A DNA stretch of 64,000 bases from Streptomyces sp. CG4 (GCF_041080655.1 NZ_CP163525.1:6076001-6140000), one strand, 5' to 3'. Positions 42,707 through 51,731 are shown, counted from the stretch's first letter. Notes: generated by a model from the sequence alone, not told the origin. Program-made: numbers and translations.

Positions 42707-44301
42707 AGGACGTCCTCCTCGGTCACGGTGTCGGGGGCCTCCGGTACGGCCTCACCCGGCGGGCCGCCGTGCGTCCATGGTGTCTCCTCCGGGTCGGGCA
42801 GCTTCGCGCCGCCGCGCTGCGCGTGCTCGAAGAGCGTGAAGCACACCCGGTCGCCCTTCTCCGGCACCGAACCGGGCTCCGGCTCCTTGCCCCGGCCCAT
42901 CTTGTCCAGGACCCGGAGGACCAGCACGCCCCCGTCCGGGGAGTCCTCGTACCCGACGAACTCCGCCGACTGCGGCTTGCCGCCCAGCGAGCGATACACC
43001 TTCGCGCGCTCCGCGAGATGCGGCCGGTCGTCCGTGCGGACCGTCACCAGCGGGCGCGGGCTCGGCCGTTTGCCCTCGCTGTACGCCAGGACGACGTCGG
43101 TGACCTCGCCCGCGAACGCCTCTCCGGCCAGCCGCCGTCCCGCCATCACCAGCGGGTCGTCCAGCGCCTCCTGCGCCTCCAGCCGGGCCTGCTCGCGCTC
43201 CCGCGTGGCCAGTTTGTTCGCCGCCGTCACCGCGTCGTCCCGGCGCGGCTGCGGGGGCTCGCCCGCCAGCACCCGGTCGCGGTGGCCGGTGAAGGACCAG
43301 CGGTCGCGGGTCCAGCGCTCCTCGACATGTGCCCCCGCCGGGAGCGCCCGCAGCAGATCCAGGCCCCGCCACACCGCGTCCCAGGTGGGCCTGGTGTGGC
43401 TCGCCACCAGGTCGCGGATCTCCCGCTCGGCCGCCGTGAGCGCGGCCAGCCGGTCGTCGGCGGCCAGGGCGTCCTCGGCCGCGGCGAGGGCGGTGCGCGC
43501 GCGGTCGTAGCGCTCGATCGCCGGGGCCAGCAGCTTGTTGTCGAACGCCGGGTCGGTGGCGGGACCGGCCGGCGGGCACAGCAGCTGGCCGGTGGCGTCC
43601 CGGGCGAGTTCGGCCCGGCGCGCCGCCTCGGCACCGTTGGTGCCCTCCGGTGGGTCGATCCAGGCGAGCAGCGCGCCCAGATGCTGGTCCTCCAGTCCGG
43701 ACTGGCCGGTCGCCCAGTGCCGGGAGAGCACATCGGTCAGCGCCAGCAGCAGGGCGGAGCCGGGGACCCGGGACCGCTCGCCGTAGTGGGTCAGCCAGCG
43801 GCCGAGCAGCGGCACCCGGGGCGGCGCCGGATAGGGCGCCTGCGGGTCCTGCTCGGCCGTACGGCGAAACCGCATCGAGCGGCCGAGCAGCCGGACGAAG
43901 TCCAGGCCCGCGCGGCTCGGCACGATCAGCTGGGGAGCGTCCGCGCACAGCTCCGCCTCGACCTTGACCCGCTTGCCGGTCTCCGGGTCGGTCTCGGTGC
44001 GCTCGGCCGCCTCCACGGACTCGGCGTAGGAGTCGACGTACGGCAGCACGGTGTCGGCCAGTTCGGCGAGGAACGTGAAGCGCAGATCGCGGTCGCGCGG
44101 CTGCGGTACGACCAGCAGGCGCGGGCGCTCCCGGTCGGTGCCGACCAGCGCGCCGAGCGGGGCGCCGGCCTCACCGGCGGTGGTGAGCGGCACGAACACC
44201 ATGGGGCGCTCGGACACATGCCGGTGCCGGACGGTCGCGGCGGGCTGGGCCCGGCCGCTGCTGACGGCCTCGAGCCGGGCGAGGGTGGCGATCAGGGACA
44301 C
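42703..44301 (-). CDS. Unknown 532-residue protein between nuclease and helicase
   Basis: No known family was recognised. The N-terminal half (about 1-190) begins as an alpha/beta region. A helical, charged middle follows (about 240-420, DRARTALAAAEDALAADDRLAAL), and a C-terminal beta-rich stretch (about 425-510) resembles a small barrel of the kind inserted as domain 1B in Upf1-like helicases. It is coupled to both neighbours: ten bases overlap with the nuclease gene and four with the helicase gene. It is probably a structural or DNA-binding subunit of a complex with them. GTG 44301 has GGAGG a little upstream. Confidence 0.7.
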   Translation of the reverse strand: MSLIATLARLEAVSSGRAQPAATVRHRHVSERPMVFVPLTTAGEAGAPLGALVGTDRERPRLLVVPQPRDRDLRFTFLAELADTVLPYVDSYAESVEAAERTETDPETGKRVKVEAELCADAPQLIVPSRAGLDFVRLLGRSMRFRRTAEQDPQAPYPAPPRVPLLGRWLTHYGERSRVPGSALLLALTDVLSRHWATGQSGLEDQHLGALLAWIDPPEGTNGAEAARRAELARDATGQLLCPPAGPATDPAFDNKLLAPAIERYDRARTALAAAEDALAADDRLAALTAAEREIRDLVASHTRPTWDAVWRGLDLLRALPAGAHVEERWTRDRWSFTGHRDRVLAGEPPQPRRDDAVTAANKLATREREQARLEAQEALDDPLVMAGRRLAGEAFAGEVTDVVLAYSEGKRPSPRPLVTVRTDDRPHLAERAKVYRSLGGKPQSAEFVGYEDSPDGGVLVLRVLDKMGRGKEPEPGSVPEKGDRVCFTLFEHAQRGGAKLPDPEETPWTHGGPPGEAVPEAPDTVTEEDVL

Positions 44302-45512
44302 GGGGCCGCCACCTCCGCCTCCGTACGCGCGCGTGCCTCGGCCGCCCCGAGGGCCTCCGCGCGCAGGGCTGCCGCCCGGCGCAGGGCCGCGACCGCCGGG
44401 TCGTCCGGGTCGCCCAGCTCGCCGCGGGCCGCCGCGAGGACGTCCTCGACCGTGGTCAGACCGCCCAGTTCCGCCCGCAGGGGCCGGCCGAGGCGGGTGA
44501 CGGCGCCCGCTTCGCGGGAGCGTTCCCGGCAGTGGAAGGCCAATTCGCAGGCGGACAGGCACTCGGGCGCGTAGCTCGCCGGGACCGCCGCCACGGCCGC
44601 CGTCAGCTCCTCGGCGCTCCGGTCCGGTGCGAAGCACGTGCCCTCCGGCAGCGCCTCGGCGATGTCCTCGATCCGGGTGAGCCGGGCCAACTGGCGGGCG
44701 GTGACCGCGCGCTGCTTGCGTACGTCCACGGCGGAGCCCGTGGCCAGGTTGGAGAAGTCCTTCGGGCACACGAGCAGCACTTGGTGACGTACGCGCGCGG
44801 GAGCCTCTTCCCGGGTGAGCCGGGCGGCGACCTCCTCCAGCGCGAGCACGTACACCGCCGCCTGCCGGGCCGCCGCGCCGACCTTGGCCGGGTCCGCCGA
44901 ACCGTCCAGCATCGGGAAGGACTTGATCTCCACCACCGACCAGCTGCCGTCCGGGTGCACCACCACCGCGTCCGGCTCCAGGAAGGCGAGCGAGCCGGCC
45001 ACGTCCAGCGCCAGCATCGGATGGTCGAGCAGCGTCCAGCCGCCCGCGTGCGTGGCCTCGCGCAACGCCAGCGCCGTACGGGCCGTGCGTCCCTCGGGGC
45101 CGTGCGCGGTCAGGTCGGGCACGGCGGCCCCGGCCGGTGGTTCGGCACCCGGGTCGAGGCGGGCGTGCGCGAGGCGCAGCAGCTCCGCGCCGCCGTCGGC
45201 CTTCACCCGGGCCTCGAACGCGTTGCCCCGGGTCAGCGCGAACTGTGACTGCCCGAAACCGGACGGCGCGCCCAGCGCGCTCGCGAGGCGCGCCTTGTCC
45301 ACTCCGGCGCCGTCCAGGAGCGCCCGTCGCGCGCACCCCGGGTTGGCGGCGAGGGCCGCGAGGGCGCGCGCGTCCAGGGCCTTGGCCGGTACGTCCGGAC
45401 CGCGCAGCTCAGCGAGCCGGTGCCGCAGCCCCTTCTCCCGCGTCGCTGGGGGAGGCGTCCGGTTCGGCCCCGGCGTCGAGCTGCGACTCGCGCTGCCGTG
45501 GAATTCGCTCAC
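44292..45512 (-). CDS. RecB/Cas4/Dna2-type nuclease with four-cysteine (probable Fe-S) motif
   Basis: The protein has about 406 residues. PD-(D/E)xK nuclease motifs are visible: RGNAFEARV, Asp in LEPDAVVVHPDG, Glu-x-Lys in VVEIKSF and the RecB QxxxY-like motif ARQAAVYVLALEE. Four cysteines are placed as in Cas4, AddB and Dna2: one in NPGCARR near residue 60 and a cluster C-x3-C-x5-C in ECLSACELAFHC near 318-328. A 4Fe-4S cluster stapling the nuclease is inferred. GTG 45512 is a tentative start; GTG 45536 and TTG 45542 are possible, all inside the PAP2 gene. It is first of three coupled genes. Confidence 0.82.
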   Translation of the reverse strand: MSEFHGSASRSSTPGPNRTPPPATREKGLRHRLAELRGPDVPAKALDARALAALAANPGCARRALLDGAGVDKARLASALGAPSGFGQSQFALTRGNAFEARVKADGGAELLRLAHARLDPGAEPPAGAAVPDLTAHGPEGRTARTALALREATHAGGWTLLDHPMLALDVAGSLAFLEPDAVVVHPDGSWSVVEIKSFPMLDGSADPAKVGAAARQAAVYVLALEEVAARLTREEAPARVRHQVLLVCPKDFSNLATGSAVDVRKQRAVTARQLARLTRIEDIAEALPEGTCFAPDRSAEELTAAVAAVPASYAPECLSACELAFHCRERSREAGAVTRLGRPLRAELGGLTTVEDVLAAARGELGDPDDPAVAALRRAAALRAEALGAAEARARTEAEVAAPCP

Positions 45513-46353
45513 CCGGGGAAGTCTGGCATCCGCCACTGACAATCGGGGCGGCGGTGCCGCCCGCGACGGCTGCGGTGCGCGGGAAGAGACGGGACCGGAG
45601 CAGGTCCAGGACCCGCGTCACGCGCGGCGCCAGCAGGAAGCCGACACCCATCACCGCGACACCCGCGACCGCGTCCAGGAAGTAGTGATTGGCGGTGCCC
45701 ATGACCACCAGCGCGGTCCCCAGCGGATAGACGACGCCGAGCACCTTCGCGAGGCGCGTACCGCCGTGCCGCCACAGCATCACCCCGCACCACAGCGCCC
45801 AGCCGACGTGCAGGCTCGGCATCGCCGCGTACTGGTTGGTCATCCCGCCCATGCCGCGCGGCGCGCTCGCGTCACCGCCCCACCAGCCGTACGAGCTGTA
45901 GTGCGCCATGGTGTCCACGAAGCCGTTTCCGGCGGCGAGCAGCCGGGGCGGGCAGGTCGGCACCAGCGTGAAACCGATCAGGCCGATGAACGTGGAGGTC
46001 ATCAGCCAGGTGCGGGCCCGCCGGTAGTGCTCGGCGCGGGCCCGGAACAGCCAGATCAGGAGGGCGGGCGTGATCAGGTAGTGCAGCGAGGCGTACCAGA
46101 AGTCGGCCGGCACACCGAGCCAGGGCTCGCGGGTGAACAGCCGGTTGAGCGGGTGCTCCGCGTTGAGGTGCAGGGCCTTCTCGAGGCGCAGGATCGCCAG
46201 ACCGTGGTCGACGGCGCTGTGCACATCACCGCGCGCGAGGAGCCGGCCGGCCGAGTAACAGCCGTAGACCAGGAGGATCAGGGGCAGCTCGGTCCACCAC
46301 CGCAGCCGGGTACGCGGGGCCCCCTCGGTGCCCGGTGTCTCGGTCTGCGGCAT
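45409..46353 (-). CDS. PAP2 family phosphatase/inositolphosphotransferase-like membrane protein
   Basis: The 314-residue membrane enzyme has about six helices and the PAP2_3 (Aur1/Ipt1-like) motifs: PSLHVGWALW as the C2 site and TANHYFLDAVAG as the C3 site. It would transfer or remove a phosphate on a lipid or head group at the membrane surface. The last 55 or so residues are a Pro/Ala/Gly-rich tail encoded over the beginning of the nuclease gene in another frame. AAGGGGG precedes ATG 46353. Confidence 0.83.
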   Translation of the reverse strand: MPQTETPGTEGAPRTRLRWWTELPLILLVYGCYSAGRLLARGDVHSAVDHGLAILRLEKALHLNAEHPLNRLFTREPWLGVPADFWYASLHYLITPALLIWLFRARAEHYRRARTWLMTSTFIGLIGFTLVPTCPPRLLAAGNGFVDTMAHYSSYGWWGGDASAPRGMGGMTNQYAAMPSLHVGWALWCGVMLWRHGGTRLAKVLGVVYPLGTALVVMGTANHYFLDAVAGVAVMGVGFLLAPRVTRVLDLLRSRLFPRTAAVAGGTAAPIVSGGCQTSPGERIPRQRESQLDAGAEPDASPSDAGEGAAAPAR

Positions 46354-46596
46354 CCGATCGCCCGCCCCCTTCGGCTGTGCTGTTGCGGTGCGCCCAGGTG
46401 GGCGACCGTGCCACTTTACGGCGTCCGTATCTCGCCCATGCGGGCCCTCCGGCCCACAAAGACGCCGAGATCGCCCGCCGGGTTGCCCGGGCCCGGGTGT
46501 GACCGATGCCCGATCGGGTGTGAGCGATGATGGAGAAGTCCTCTTTCTTTGTTTCCGTGACGTCTGTGTGGCGTCCCGCTCCCGGAAAGGTCCCTC

Positions 46597-47193
46597 ATGG
46601 CACCGCGCATCCTGCTGGCCCGGCACGGGCAGACGGAATGGTCGCTGTCCGGCAAGCACACCGGCAGGACCGACGTGCCGCTGCTGGAGGAGGGCCGGCG
46701 CGGGGCCAAGCTGCTCGGCGAGCGCCTCCATCGCGCTCCGCTGGACGGGCTGCCGGGCGTGGAGGTGCGCACCAGCCCGCTGGCACGCGCGCGTGAGACG
46801 TGCGAACTGGCCGGCTTCGGCGACCGGGCCACCGCGTGGGACACGCTCATGGAGTGGGACTACGGCGCCTACGAGGGCATGACACCGGCCGAGATCCAGG
46901 CCGTGCGGCCGGGGTGGCTGATCTGGCGGGACGGAGTGCCCGGGGGCGAGAGCATCGCCGAGCTGTCCGCGCGCGCGGACGAGGTGGTGGCGTGGGCACG
47001 GTCGGCGGACCGGGACGTCCTGGTCTTCGCCCACGGCCACATACTGCGCTCCATAGGCGCCCGCTGGCTGGGCCTGCCCCTGGACTTCGCCGCGCGGATA
47101 CGCCTCAACCCCACTTCGCTGTCGGTCCTCGGCTGGGCCTACGGGGAGCCGGCGATCGAGAGCTGGAACGACCTCGGGCATCTGGCTGCTTGA
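46597..47193 (+). CDS. Histidine phosphatase family protein
   Basis: The 198-residue protein is of the phosphoglycerate-mutase type: LARHGQTEWS (catalytic His9), RTSPLARARET, Glu in MEWDYGAYEG and the second His in FAHGHILR. It is a cytoplasmic phosphatase; the compact size and the WDYGAYEG motif are typical of broad-specificity members rather than glycolytic mutases. GGAAAGG at 46580-46586 supports ATG 46597. It is divergent from the PAP2 gene across 243 bases in which no other feature was seen. Confidence 0.9.
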   Translation: MAPRILLARHGQTEWSLSGKHTGRTDVPLLEEGRRGAKLLGERLHRAPLDGLPGVEVRTSPLARARETCELAGFGDRATAWDTLMEWDYGAYEGMTPAEIQAVRPGWLIWRDGVPGGESIAELSARADEVVAWARSADRDVLVFAHGHILRSIGARWLGLPLDFAARIRLNPTSLSVLGWAYGEPAIESWNDLGHLAA

Positions 47194-47244
47194 CGGGTGG
47201 CGGGGTGGGGGCGCTCGGGCGCACCGGTGCCCCACCCCGGACCG

Positions 47245-48714
47245 CTACGTCCGCCCGGTCCTCGGCACGGACGCGTGCCGGTCCAGGAACTCCGACACCC
47301 CCGAAGCCCGCCGGTGAGGCAAGAGCACCCTCGCCGTCCCCGCCAGCATCCCCTGGATGCGGGAGGACTGGACCTGGTCCAGCAACGACAGCACCCGCAG
47401 GCCGGCGGCAGCCGCCTCGTCGGGGCGGCCCTCACGGGCGAGGTCGTCCGCCAGTTCCGCCGTGTACAGCGCGATGTTGCGCGTGAAGTGCGGATCCTGC
47501 AGATGCGCCGCCCGGCGCGCGTGCTGGGACGCGCGCCGCCAGTCGCCCAGTGTGGACCAGCACTGCGCCTCCAGCCCCTCCAACTCGGCCTCTCCGTAGA
47601 AGCTCATCCACTCGGGGTCGGCGTCCGAGCGGCCCCGCACGAAGAGGGCCTGCGCCCGCGCGAGCGCCTGCTCGCACCCGGTGCGGTCGGCGAGCCCCGC
47701 CCAGCCGCCCGCCTCGCGCAGCGCGAGCAGCGACATCAGCCGGGCGGAGCCCAGGGGGCGGGCGGCGCGCTGGGCGGCCTGTGCCGCGCGGACCGCCTCC
47801 CGGGGGCGGCCGGCGTCCCGCGCGAGGAACGCGGTGTTGCAGAACGCATGCGCCTCCAGCGCCGGATCCCCCGTCATCCGGGCCGTGGCCAGCGCCTCCG
47901 CATAGTGCGAGCGGGCATCGTCGAAGCGGCCGGAGTCATGCGCCAGCCAGCCCACGGAGATGGCGAGTTCACCGGCGCCGGAGTGCAGCCGGTCGGCGGT
48001 GGTCTGCCGGGTCGCGCCGGCGTCCAGCAGCGCGTATGCCGCGCGCAGCGGAGCCGCCGCGCGCTGGTAGAGGCCGTCCGCGCCGTGCCGGTCGTCGAGC
48101 AGCCGGATCCGGCGGACCGCCTCCTCCAGGGCGGCCGCCTCGGGGCTTCCGGGCCGGCGCGCGGCCCGTACCGCGGCCGCGGCGTCCGTGGTGAGCCCCA
48201 GCGGGCTCAGCGTGGCGGCGGCCATCGTGGCGCCTCCGCCGGTCATGAATGCGCGACGCAGCACGTCGCTCTCCTCGTGGTTCAGGTGGTCTTTCGCGTA
48301 CGGCTCGTGCGGGTCCTGCACATCCGGTGTCTCATACGGTTCGCACGCCCCCGGTGTCTCACCCGCCCGTGGACGCCCACCGGTGATGAGCGCCTCGGGC
48401 GCGTCCGCCGCCGTACGCGCCGCGCGGCCGCGCACGGACGAGCGGGGCGCGAACCCGAGGTCGGTGAGTGTGCGACCGGGGAACATGTGCAGGAACACCC
48501 GTTCGTAGGCGTAGTTCGGGCAGCGGATCTCGCCCGCCTCGACCCTGCCGACGTAACGGGCGTCACAGCTCACCCGCTCACCGATCTCGCGCGCGGCGCG
48601 CCGTACGAGCGCCGCGAACTCGGCCGGTGAACGCCTGCCGCGCAGTTGCCGGAAGGCGAGGTTGGGCCGGGATGGCCGTTCGGGCTGTGACGAGGTCACG
48701 GTTGACGACGCCAT
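47245..48714 (-). CDS. HTH-TPR regulator (NsdA-like)
   Basis: The 489-residue protein has an N-terminal degenerate XRE-like helix-turn-helix (about 15-85; RRSPAEFAALVRRAAREIGE, RYVGRVEAGEIRCPN). A hydrophobic segment resembling a relic Tat signal follows (about 155-180, RRAFMTGGGA). The rest is a long array of TPR-like helices (about 230-480). Streptomycete proteins of this type, including the sporulation regulator NsdA, act as pleiotropic regulators. Identity with NsdA is not claimed. AGAGGA eight bases before ATG 48714 selects this start over longer ones. Confidence 0.75.
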   Translation of the reverse strand: MASSTVTSSQPERPSRPNLAFRQLRGRRSPAEFAALVRRAAREIGERVSCDARYVGRVEAGEIRCPNYAYERVFLHMFPGRTLTDLGFAPRSSVRGRAARTAADAPEALITGGRPRAGETPGACEPYETPDVQDPHEPYAKDHLNHEESDVLRRAFMTGGGATMAAATLSPLGLTTDAAAAVRAARRPGSPEAAALEEAVRRIRLLDDRHGADGLYQRAAAPLRAAYALLDAGATRQTTADRLHSGAGELAISVGWLAHDSGRFDDARSHYAEALATARMTGDPALEAHAFCNTAFLARDAGRPREAVRAAQAAQRAARPLGSARLMSLLALREAGGWAGLADRTGCEQALARAQALFVRGRSDADPEWMSFYGEAELEGLEAQCWSTLGDWRRASQHARRAAHLQDPHFTRNIALYTAELADDLAREGRPDEAAAAGLRVLSLLDQVQSSRIQGMLAGTARVLLPHRRASGVSEFLDRHASVPRTGRT

Positions 48715-48980
48715 GGCCGGGTCCTCTCGTGCGAACCGTCGAACCATGCCGGATCCGGGACGGATTCGGGACGAGTTGTCCGAGTGACGACCTGGTTCCG
48801 GCGGGCATGAACGTACCTGCTGTGAAGGACCCGCCACGCTGTGTTTGGCTACAAACCGGATATCTCATCCAAGATCTGCCATGAAGTGCCATCCTTTGCG
48901 GCGCACTTGTGCCGTAGCCGTTGACGCGTTCACGCGTTGGACTCCATGGACCGCAACAGGGCTGTGTGGTGGAGGCGGGC

Positions 48981-49391
48981 ATGGAGACCAGCCAGAGCAA
49001 CGAACCTTGTACGTCGCCGTCGCCGCCGTCGTCCGAGGAGGACCCGGCGAGCTGCGACCTCGTGACGGTGCCGGCCCGGCAGGGCCTCGAGGCGGTCGAC
49101 ATCCTGCGGCGCGGCGCCGGCGACGCGGTGGGGCCCGTGCTCCACGACGGCGGCTGCGCCACCCTCGGCTTTCTGGTCCCGGCCGGCACGGCGGCCTGCT
49201 GGGACGTGCCCGGCAGCACCTGCACGGAGACGGACGGACGCGGACTCACGCTGACCCCCGAGCCACCCGTCGAGGGCTCCGACTGGCTGCTGCCGCCCGG
49301 CGACGCCGACCTCGCCACCGACCCGGTGGTGCTGCGCCGGGCCCTCGGGGAGGCGGCCCGGCTGATCGAGGCGGCCGACAACTGCAAGTGA
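48981..49391 (+). CDS. Small conserved streptomycete protein of unknown function
   Basis: The 136-residue acidic protein has no signal peptide or known domain. It has several cysteines (DPASCDLV, GGCATLGFLVPAG, STCTE) and a C-terminal helix ending EAADNC. GGAGG lies five bases before ATG 48981. It is divergent from the HTH-TPR regulator gene over a 266-base region and lies 117 bases upstream of the spermidine-synthase-like gene. Confidence 0.6.
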   Translation: METSQSNEPCTSPSPPSSEEDPASCDLVTVPARQGLEAVDILRRGAGDAVGPVLHDGGCATLGFLVPAGTAACWDVPGSTCTETDGRGLTLTPEPPVEGSDWLLPPGDADLATDPVVLRRALGEAARLIEAADNCK

Positions 49392-49508
49392 ACCGGGCCG
49401 GCCGGCGCACGTGCACCGAGGCGGTCAGCAGCCGCAGGTGCGGCAGCGGCCGGGCGCCGGCCCGCCGCCGGTGCGGCGCGGTCCCGGACGACCTGCGAAA
49501 ATGATGCG

Positions 49509-50387
49509 GTGGGCAGGTCCAGGAATACCCGGAACAGGCGGCGCGGATCGGCCGCCGCCGAAGCGGTCGTGGAGGCGGTCGACGGCGGGCTCGCACAGCT
49601 CGTACCCGACCCCGACCGGGGCCGCGCATGGACACTGCTGATCGACGGTGCGCCCCAGTCGCACGTCGACCTGGACGACCCCGCCCACCTCTCCTTCGAG
49701 TACCAGCGCCGCCTCGGCCATGTCATCGACCTCGTCGCTCCGCCCGGCAAGCCCGTGCACGCCGTGCACCTCGGCGGCGGCGCGTTCACCCTCGCCCGGT
49801 ACACCGCCCACACCCGCCCCCGTTCCACCCAGCAGGTCGTCGAGCGGGACGCGAGCCTGGTCCAACTGGTCCGCCGGGAACTGCCGCTGGATCCGAACGC
49901 CCGGATCCGGGTGCGGTCGGCGGACGCCCGCGAGGGTCTCGCCAAGGTGCCGGACGGCTGGGCGGACCTGATCATCGCCGACGTCTTCAGCGGCGCCCGC
50001 ACCCCCGCCCACCTCACCTCCACCGAGTTCCTGGACGAGGTCGGCCGGGCTCTGAAACCGTCCGGGGTCTACGCCGCCAACCTCGCCGACGGCCCGCCAC
50101 TCGCCCATCTGCGTGGCCAGATCGCCACCGCGGCCGCCCGGTTCGCCGAGCTCGCCCTGATCGCCGACCCGGCCGTACTGCGCGGCAAACGCTTCGGCAA
50201 CGCGATCCTCGTGGCCTGCGACGCCCCGCTCCCGCTCGCCGAACTCACCCGCCGCGCCGCCTCCGACCCGCACCCGGCCCGGGTCGAACACGGCAAAGCG
50301 CTCACGGACTTCACCGGCGGCGCCGCGCCCGTCACGGACGCGGCGGCCGTGGCCTCACCGGCCCCGCCGCCCTCGGTGTTCCGCTGA
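49509..50387 (+). CDS. Spermidine synthase-like methyltransferase-fold protein
   Basis: The 292-residue protein has the spermine/spermidine synthase fold: LLIDGAPQSHVDLDDPAHLSFEYQ, nucleotide motif VHLGGGAFTLARY, acidic VERDASLVQL and DLIIADVFSGARTP. In many actinobacteria such proteins are fused-domain relatives with no proven polyamine synthesis. The GTG start at 49509 follows a weak ribosome site. The C-terminal 35 residues are Ala/Pro-rich. Confidence 0.8.
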   Translation: MGRSRNTRNRRRGSAAAEAVVEAVDGGLAQLVPDPDRGRAWTLLIDGAPQSHVDLDDPAHLSFEYQRRLGHVIDLVAPPGKPVHAVHLGGGAFTLARYTAHTRPRSTQQVVERDASLVQLVRRELPLDPNARIRVRSADAREGLAKVPDGWADLIIADVFSGARTPAHLTSTEFLDEVGRALKPSGVYAANLADGPPLAHLRGQIATAAARFAELALIADPAVLRGKRFGNAILVACDAPLPLAELTRRAASDPHPARVEHGKALTDFTGGAAPVTDAAAVASPAPPPSVFR

Positions 50388-50412
50388 GCGGCGACGGTTC
50401 GGCAGGCGGCGG

Positions 50413-50925
50413 TCAGTAGTTCCCGACCTCCACGTGCGGCGGCCCGTCGTGCCAGGTGCAGATCACCGAGACCCGGCCGGTGCCCCGGCTGAACTCCACC
50501 CGGATCCATGTGTCGGTCTTCCACACCTGCATCGACCAGCCGGCCCCCGGCGTCGCCGAGACGAGCGTGGCGCTGGACCCGCCCAGCTCGAACACCGCCC
50601 GGCCGCCGTCGGTGTCGTAGGACTTGACCTGGCCGGACGACGCGGGAGCGGAGGCGGAGGGCGAGTGGCTCGGCGTCCGGGTGGTGCGGGACGGGGCCGG
50701 TGCCGCCGGACTGGTCGACGGCCGCTCCGACGGGTTCGGGCGCTGCGTCGGCGAGCCCAGGGCCTGCGTGCCCTGCGTGGACGCGTCGGCGGCCCGGACC
50801 GGCAGCGCGCGCGGCGGGTCGTACGCCGTCCCGGCCATGACCGTGTGCACACCCCACCACGACAGCGTGACCGCCGCTCCCGTCGCGAGCAGCCACGCCA
50901 GTACGTGTACGAGTCCTCTGCGCAT
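50413..50925 (-). CDS. Membrane-anchored or secreted protein with Ser/Thr/Pro linker
   Basis: The 170-residue protein has an N-terminal hydrophobic anchor (about 8-31), a disordered Ser/Pro/Thr linker (about 45-98) and a small C-terminal beta domain (about 100-170; WSMQVWKTDTWIRVEFSRG, VSVICTWHDGPPHVEVG). The family was not recognised. It is convergent with the spermidine-synthase-like gene (25-base gap) and divergent from the two-component system. Confidence 0.65.
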   Translation of the reverse strand: MRRGLVHVLAWLLATGAAVTLSWWGVHTVMAGTAYDPPRALPVRAADASTQGTQALGSPTQRPNPSERPSTSPAAPAPSRTTRTPSHSPSASAPASSGQVKSYDTDGGRAVFELGGSSATLVSATPGAGWSMQVWKTDTWIRVEFSRGTGRVSVICTWHDGPPHVEVGNY

Positions 50926-50973
50926 CGCGGGCCATACTGCCTCAGGGACACCGCCGTACGCACACCCCCCGAG

Positions 50974-50982
50974 TTATCCACA
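50974..50982 (+). promoter_or_regulatory. Single DnaA-box-like nonamer
   Basis: TTATCCACA is a perfect match to the E. coli DnaA box and lies 42 bases before the response-regulator ATG. It is isolated, so origin function is unlikely. It may link the downstream two-component operon to DnaA, or be chance. Confidence 0.3.
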
Positions 50983-51023
50983 GGCCCCGGCCGGTGTGGG
51001 CCGCATGGCGTACGGTGCGGCGC

Positions 51024-51731
51024 ATGGCAAGTGTGCTCGTGGTCGAGGACGACCAGTTCGTACGCTCGGCGCTCATCCGGCATCTGACCGACGCCGCACA
51101 CACCGTGCGCAGCGTCGGTACGGCACTGGAGGCGCTGCGCGAGGTCGCCCATTTCCGTTTCGACGTGGTCATCCTGGACCTCGGACTGCCGGACCTGGAC
51201 GGCTCCGAGGCGCTGAAGATGCTCCGCGGCATCACCGACGTGCCCGTCATCATCGCCACCGCCCGGGACGACGAGACGGAGATCGTCCGGCTGCTCAACG
51301 CCGGTGCGGACGACTATCTGACCAAGCCGTTCTCCGTCGACCACCTCTCCGCGCGGATCGCGGCCGTGCTGCGCCGGTCCCGCTCGGTGAGCGCCGAGGC
51401 CGCGCCCTCGTCCGTGCTCCGGGTCGGCGGCCTGACCGTCGACCCGCTGCGCCGCCAGGCCGAGCTGGACGGAGCCCGCCTCGACCTGACCCGCCGCGAG
51501 TTCGACCTGCTCGCCTTCCTGGCCGGCCGGCCCGGGGTGGTCGTCCCGCGCAAGGAACTCCTCGCCGAGGTCTGGCAGCAGTCCTACGGCGACGACCAGA
51601 CCATCGATGTCCATCTGTCCTGGTTGCGCCGGAAATTGGGAGAGACCGCCGCAAGGCCCCGCTATCTGCACACGCTTCGGGGGGTCGGCGTGAAACTGGA
51701 GCCGCCCATGGACGGGGAGCCGGCGCGATGA
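51024..51731 (+). CDS. OmpR-family response regulator
   Basis: The 235-residue protein has a receiver domain (about 1-118; acidic pair VVEDD, phospho-acceptor Asp in VVILDLGLPDLDG, Lys in LTKPFS) and a C-terminal winged-helix DNA-binding domain (about 135-228; LTRREFDLLAFLAGRPG). Its TGA overlaps the ATG of the histidine kinase gene, so the pair is coupled. Targets are unknown; the chitinase gene downstream is a candidate. Confidence 0.92.
   Translation: MASVLVVEDDQFVRSALIRHLTDAAHTVRSVGTALEALREVAHFRFDVVILDLGLPDLDGSEALKMLRGITDVPVIIATARDDETEIVRLLNAGADDYLTKPFSVDHLSARIAAVLRRSRSVSAEAAPSSVLRVGGLTVDPLRRQAELDGARLDLTRREFDLLAFLAGRPGVVVPRKELLAEVWQQSYGDDQTIDVHLSWLRRKLGETAARPRYLHTLRGVGVKLEPPMDGEPAR

Noticed and set aside
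41369..45512. Labelling the nuclease gene as CRISPR cas4
   Set aside because: There is no repeat array and no cas1 or cas2. Similarity is to the Fe-S nuclease fold in general.
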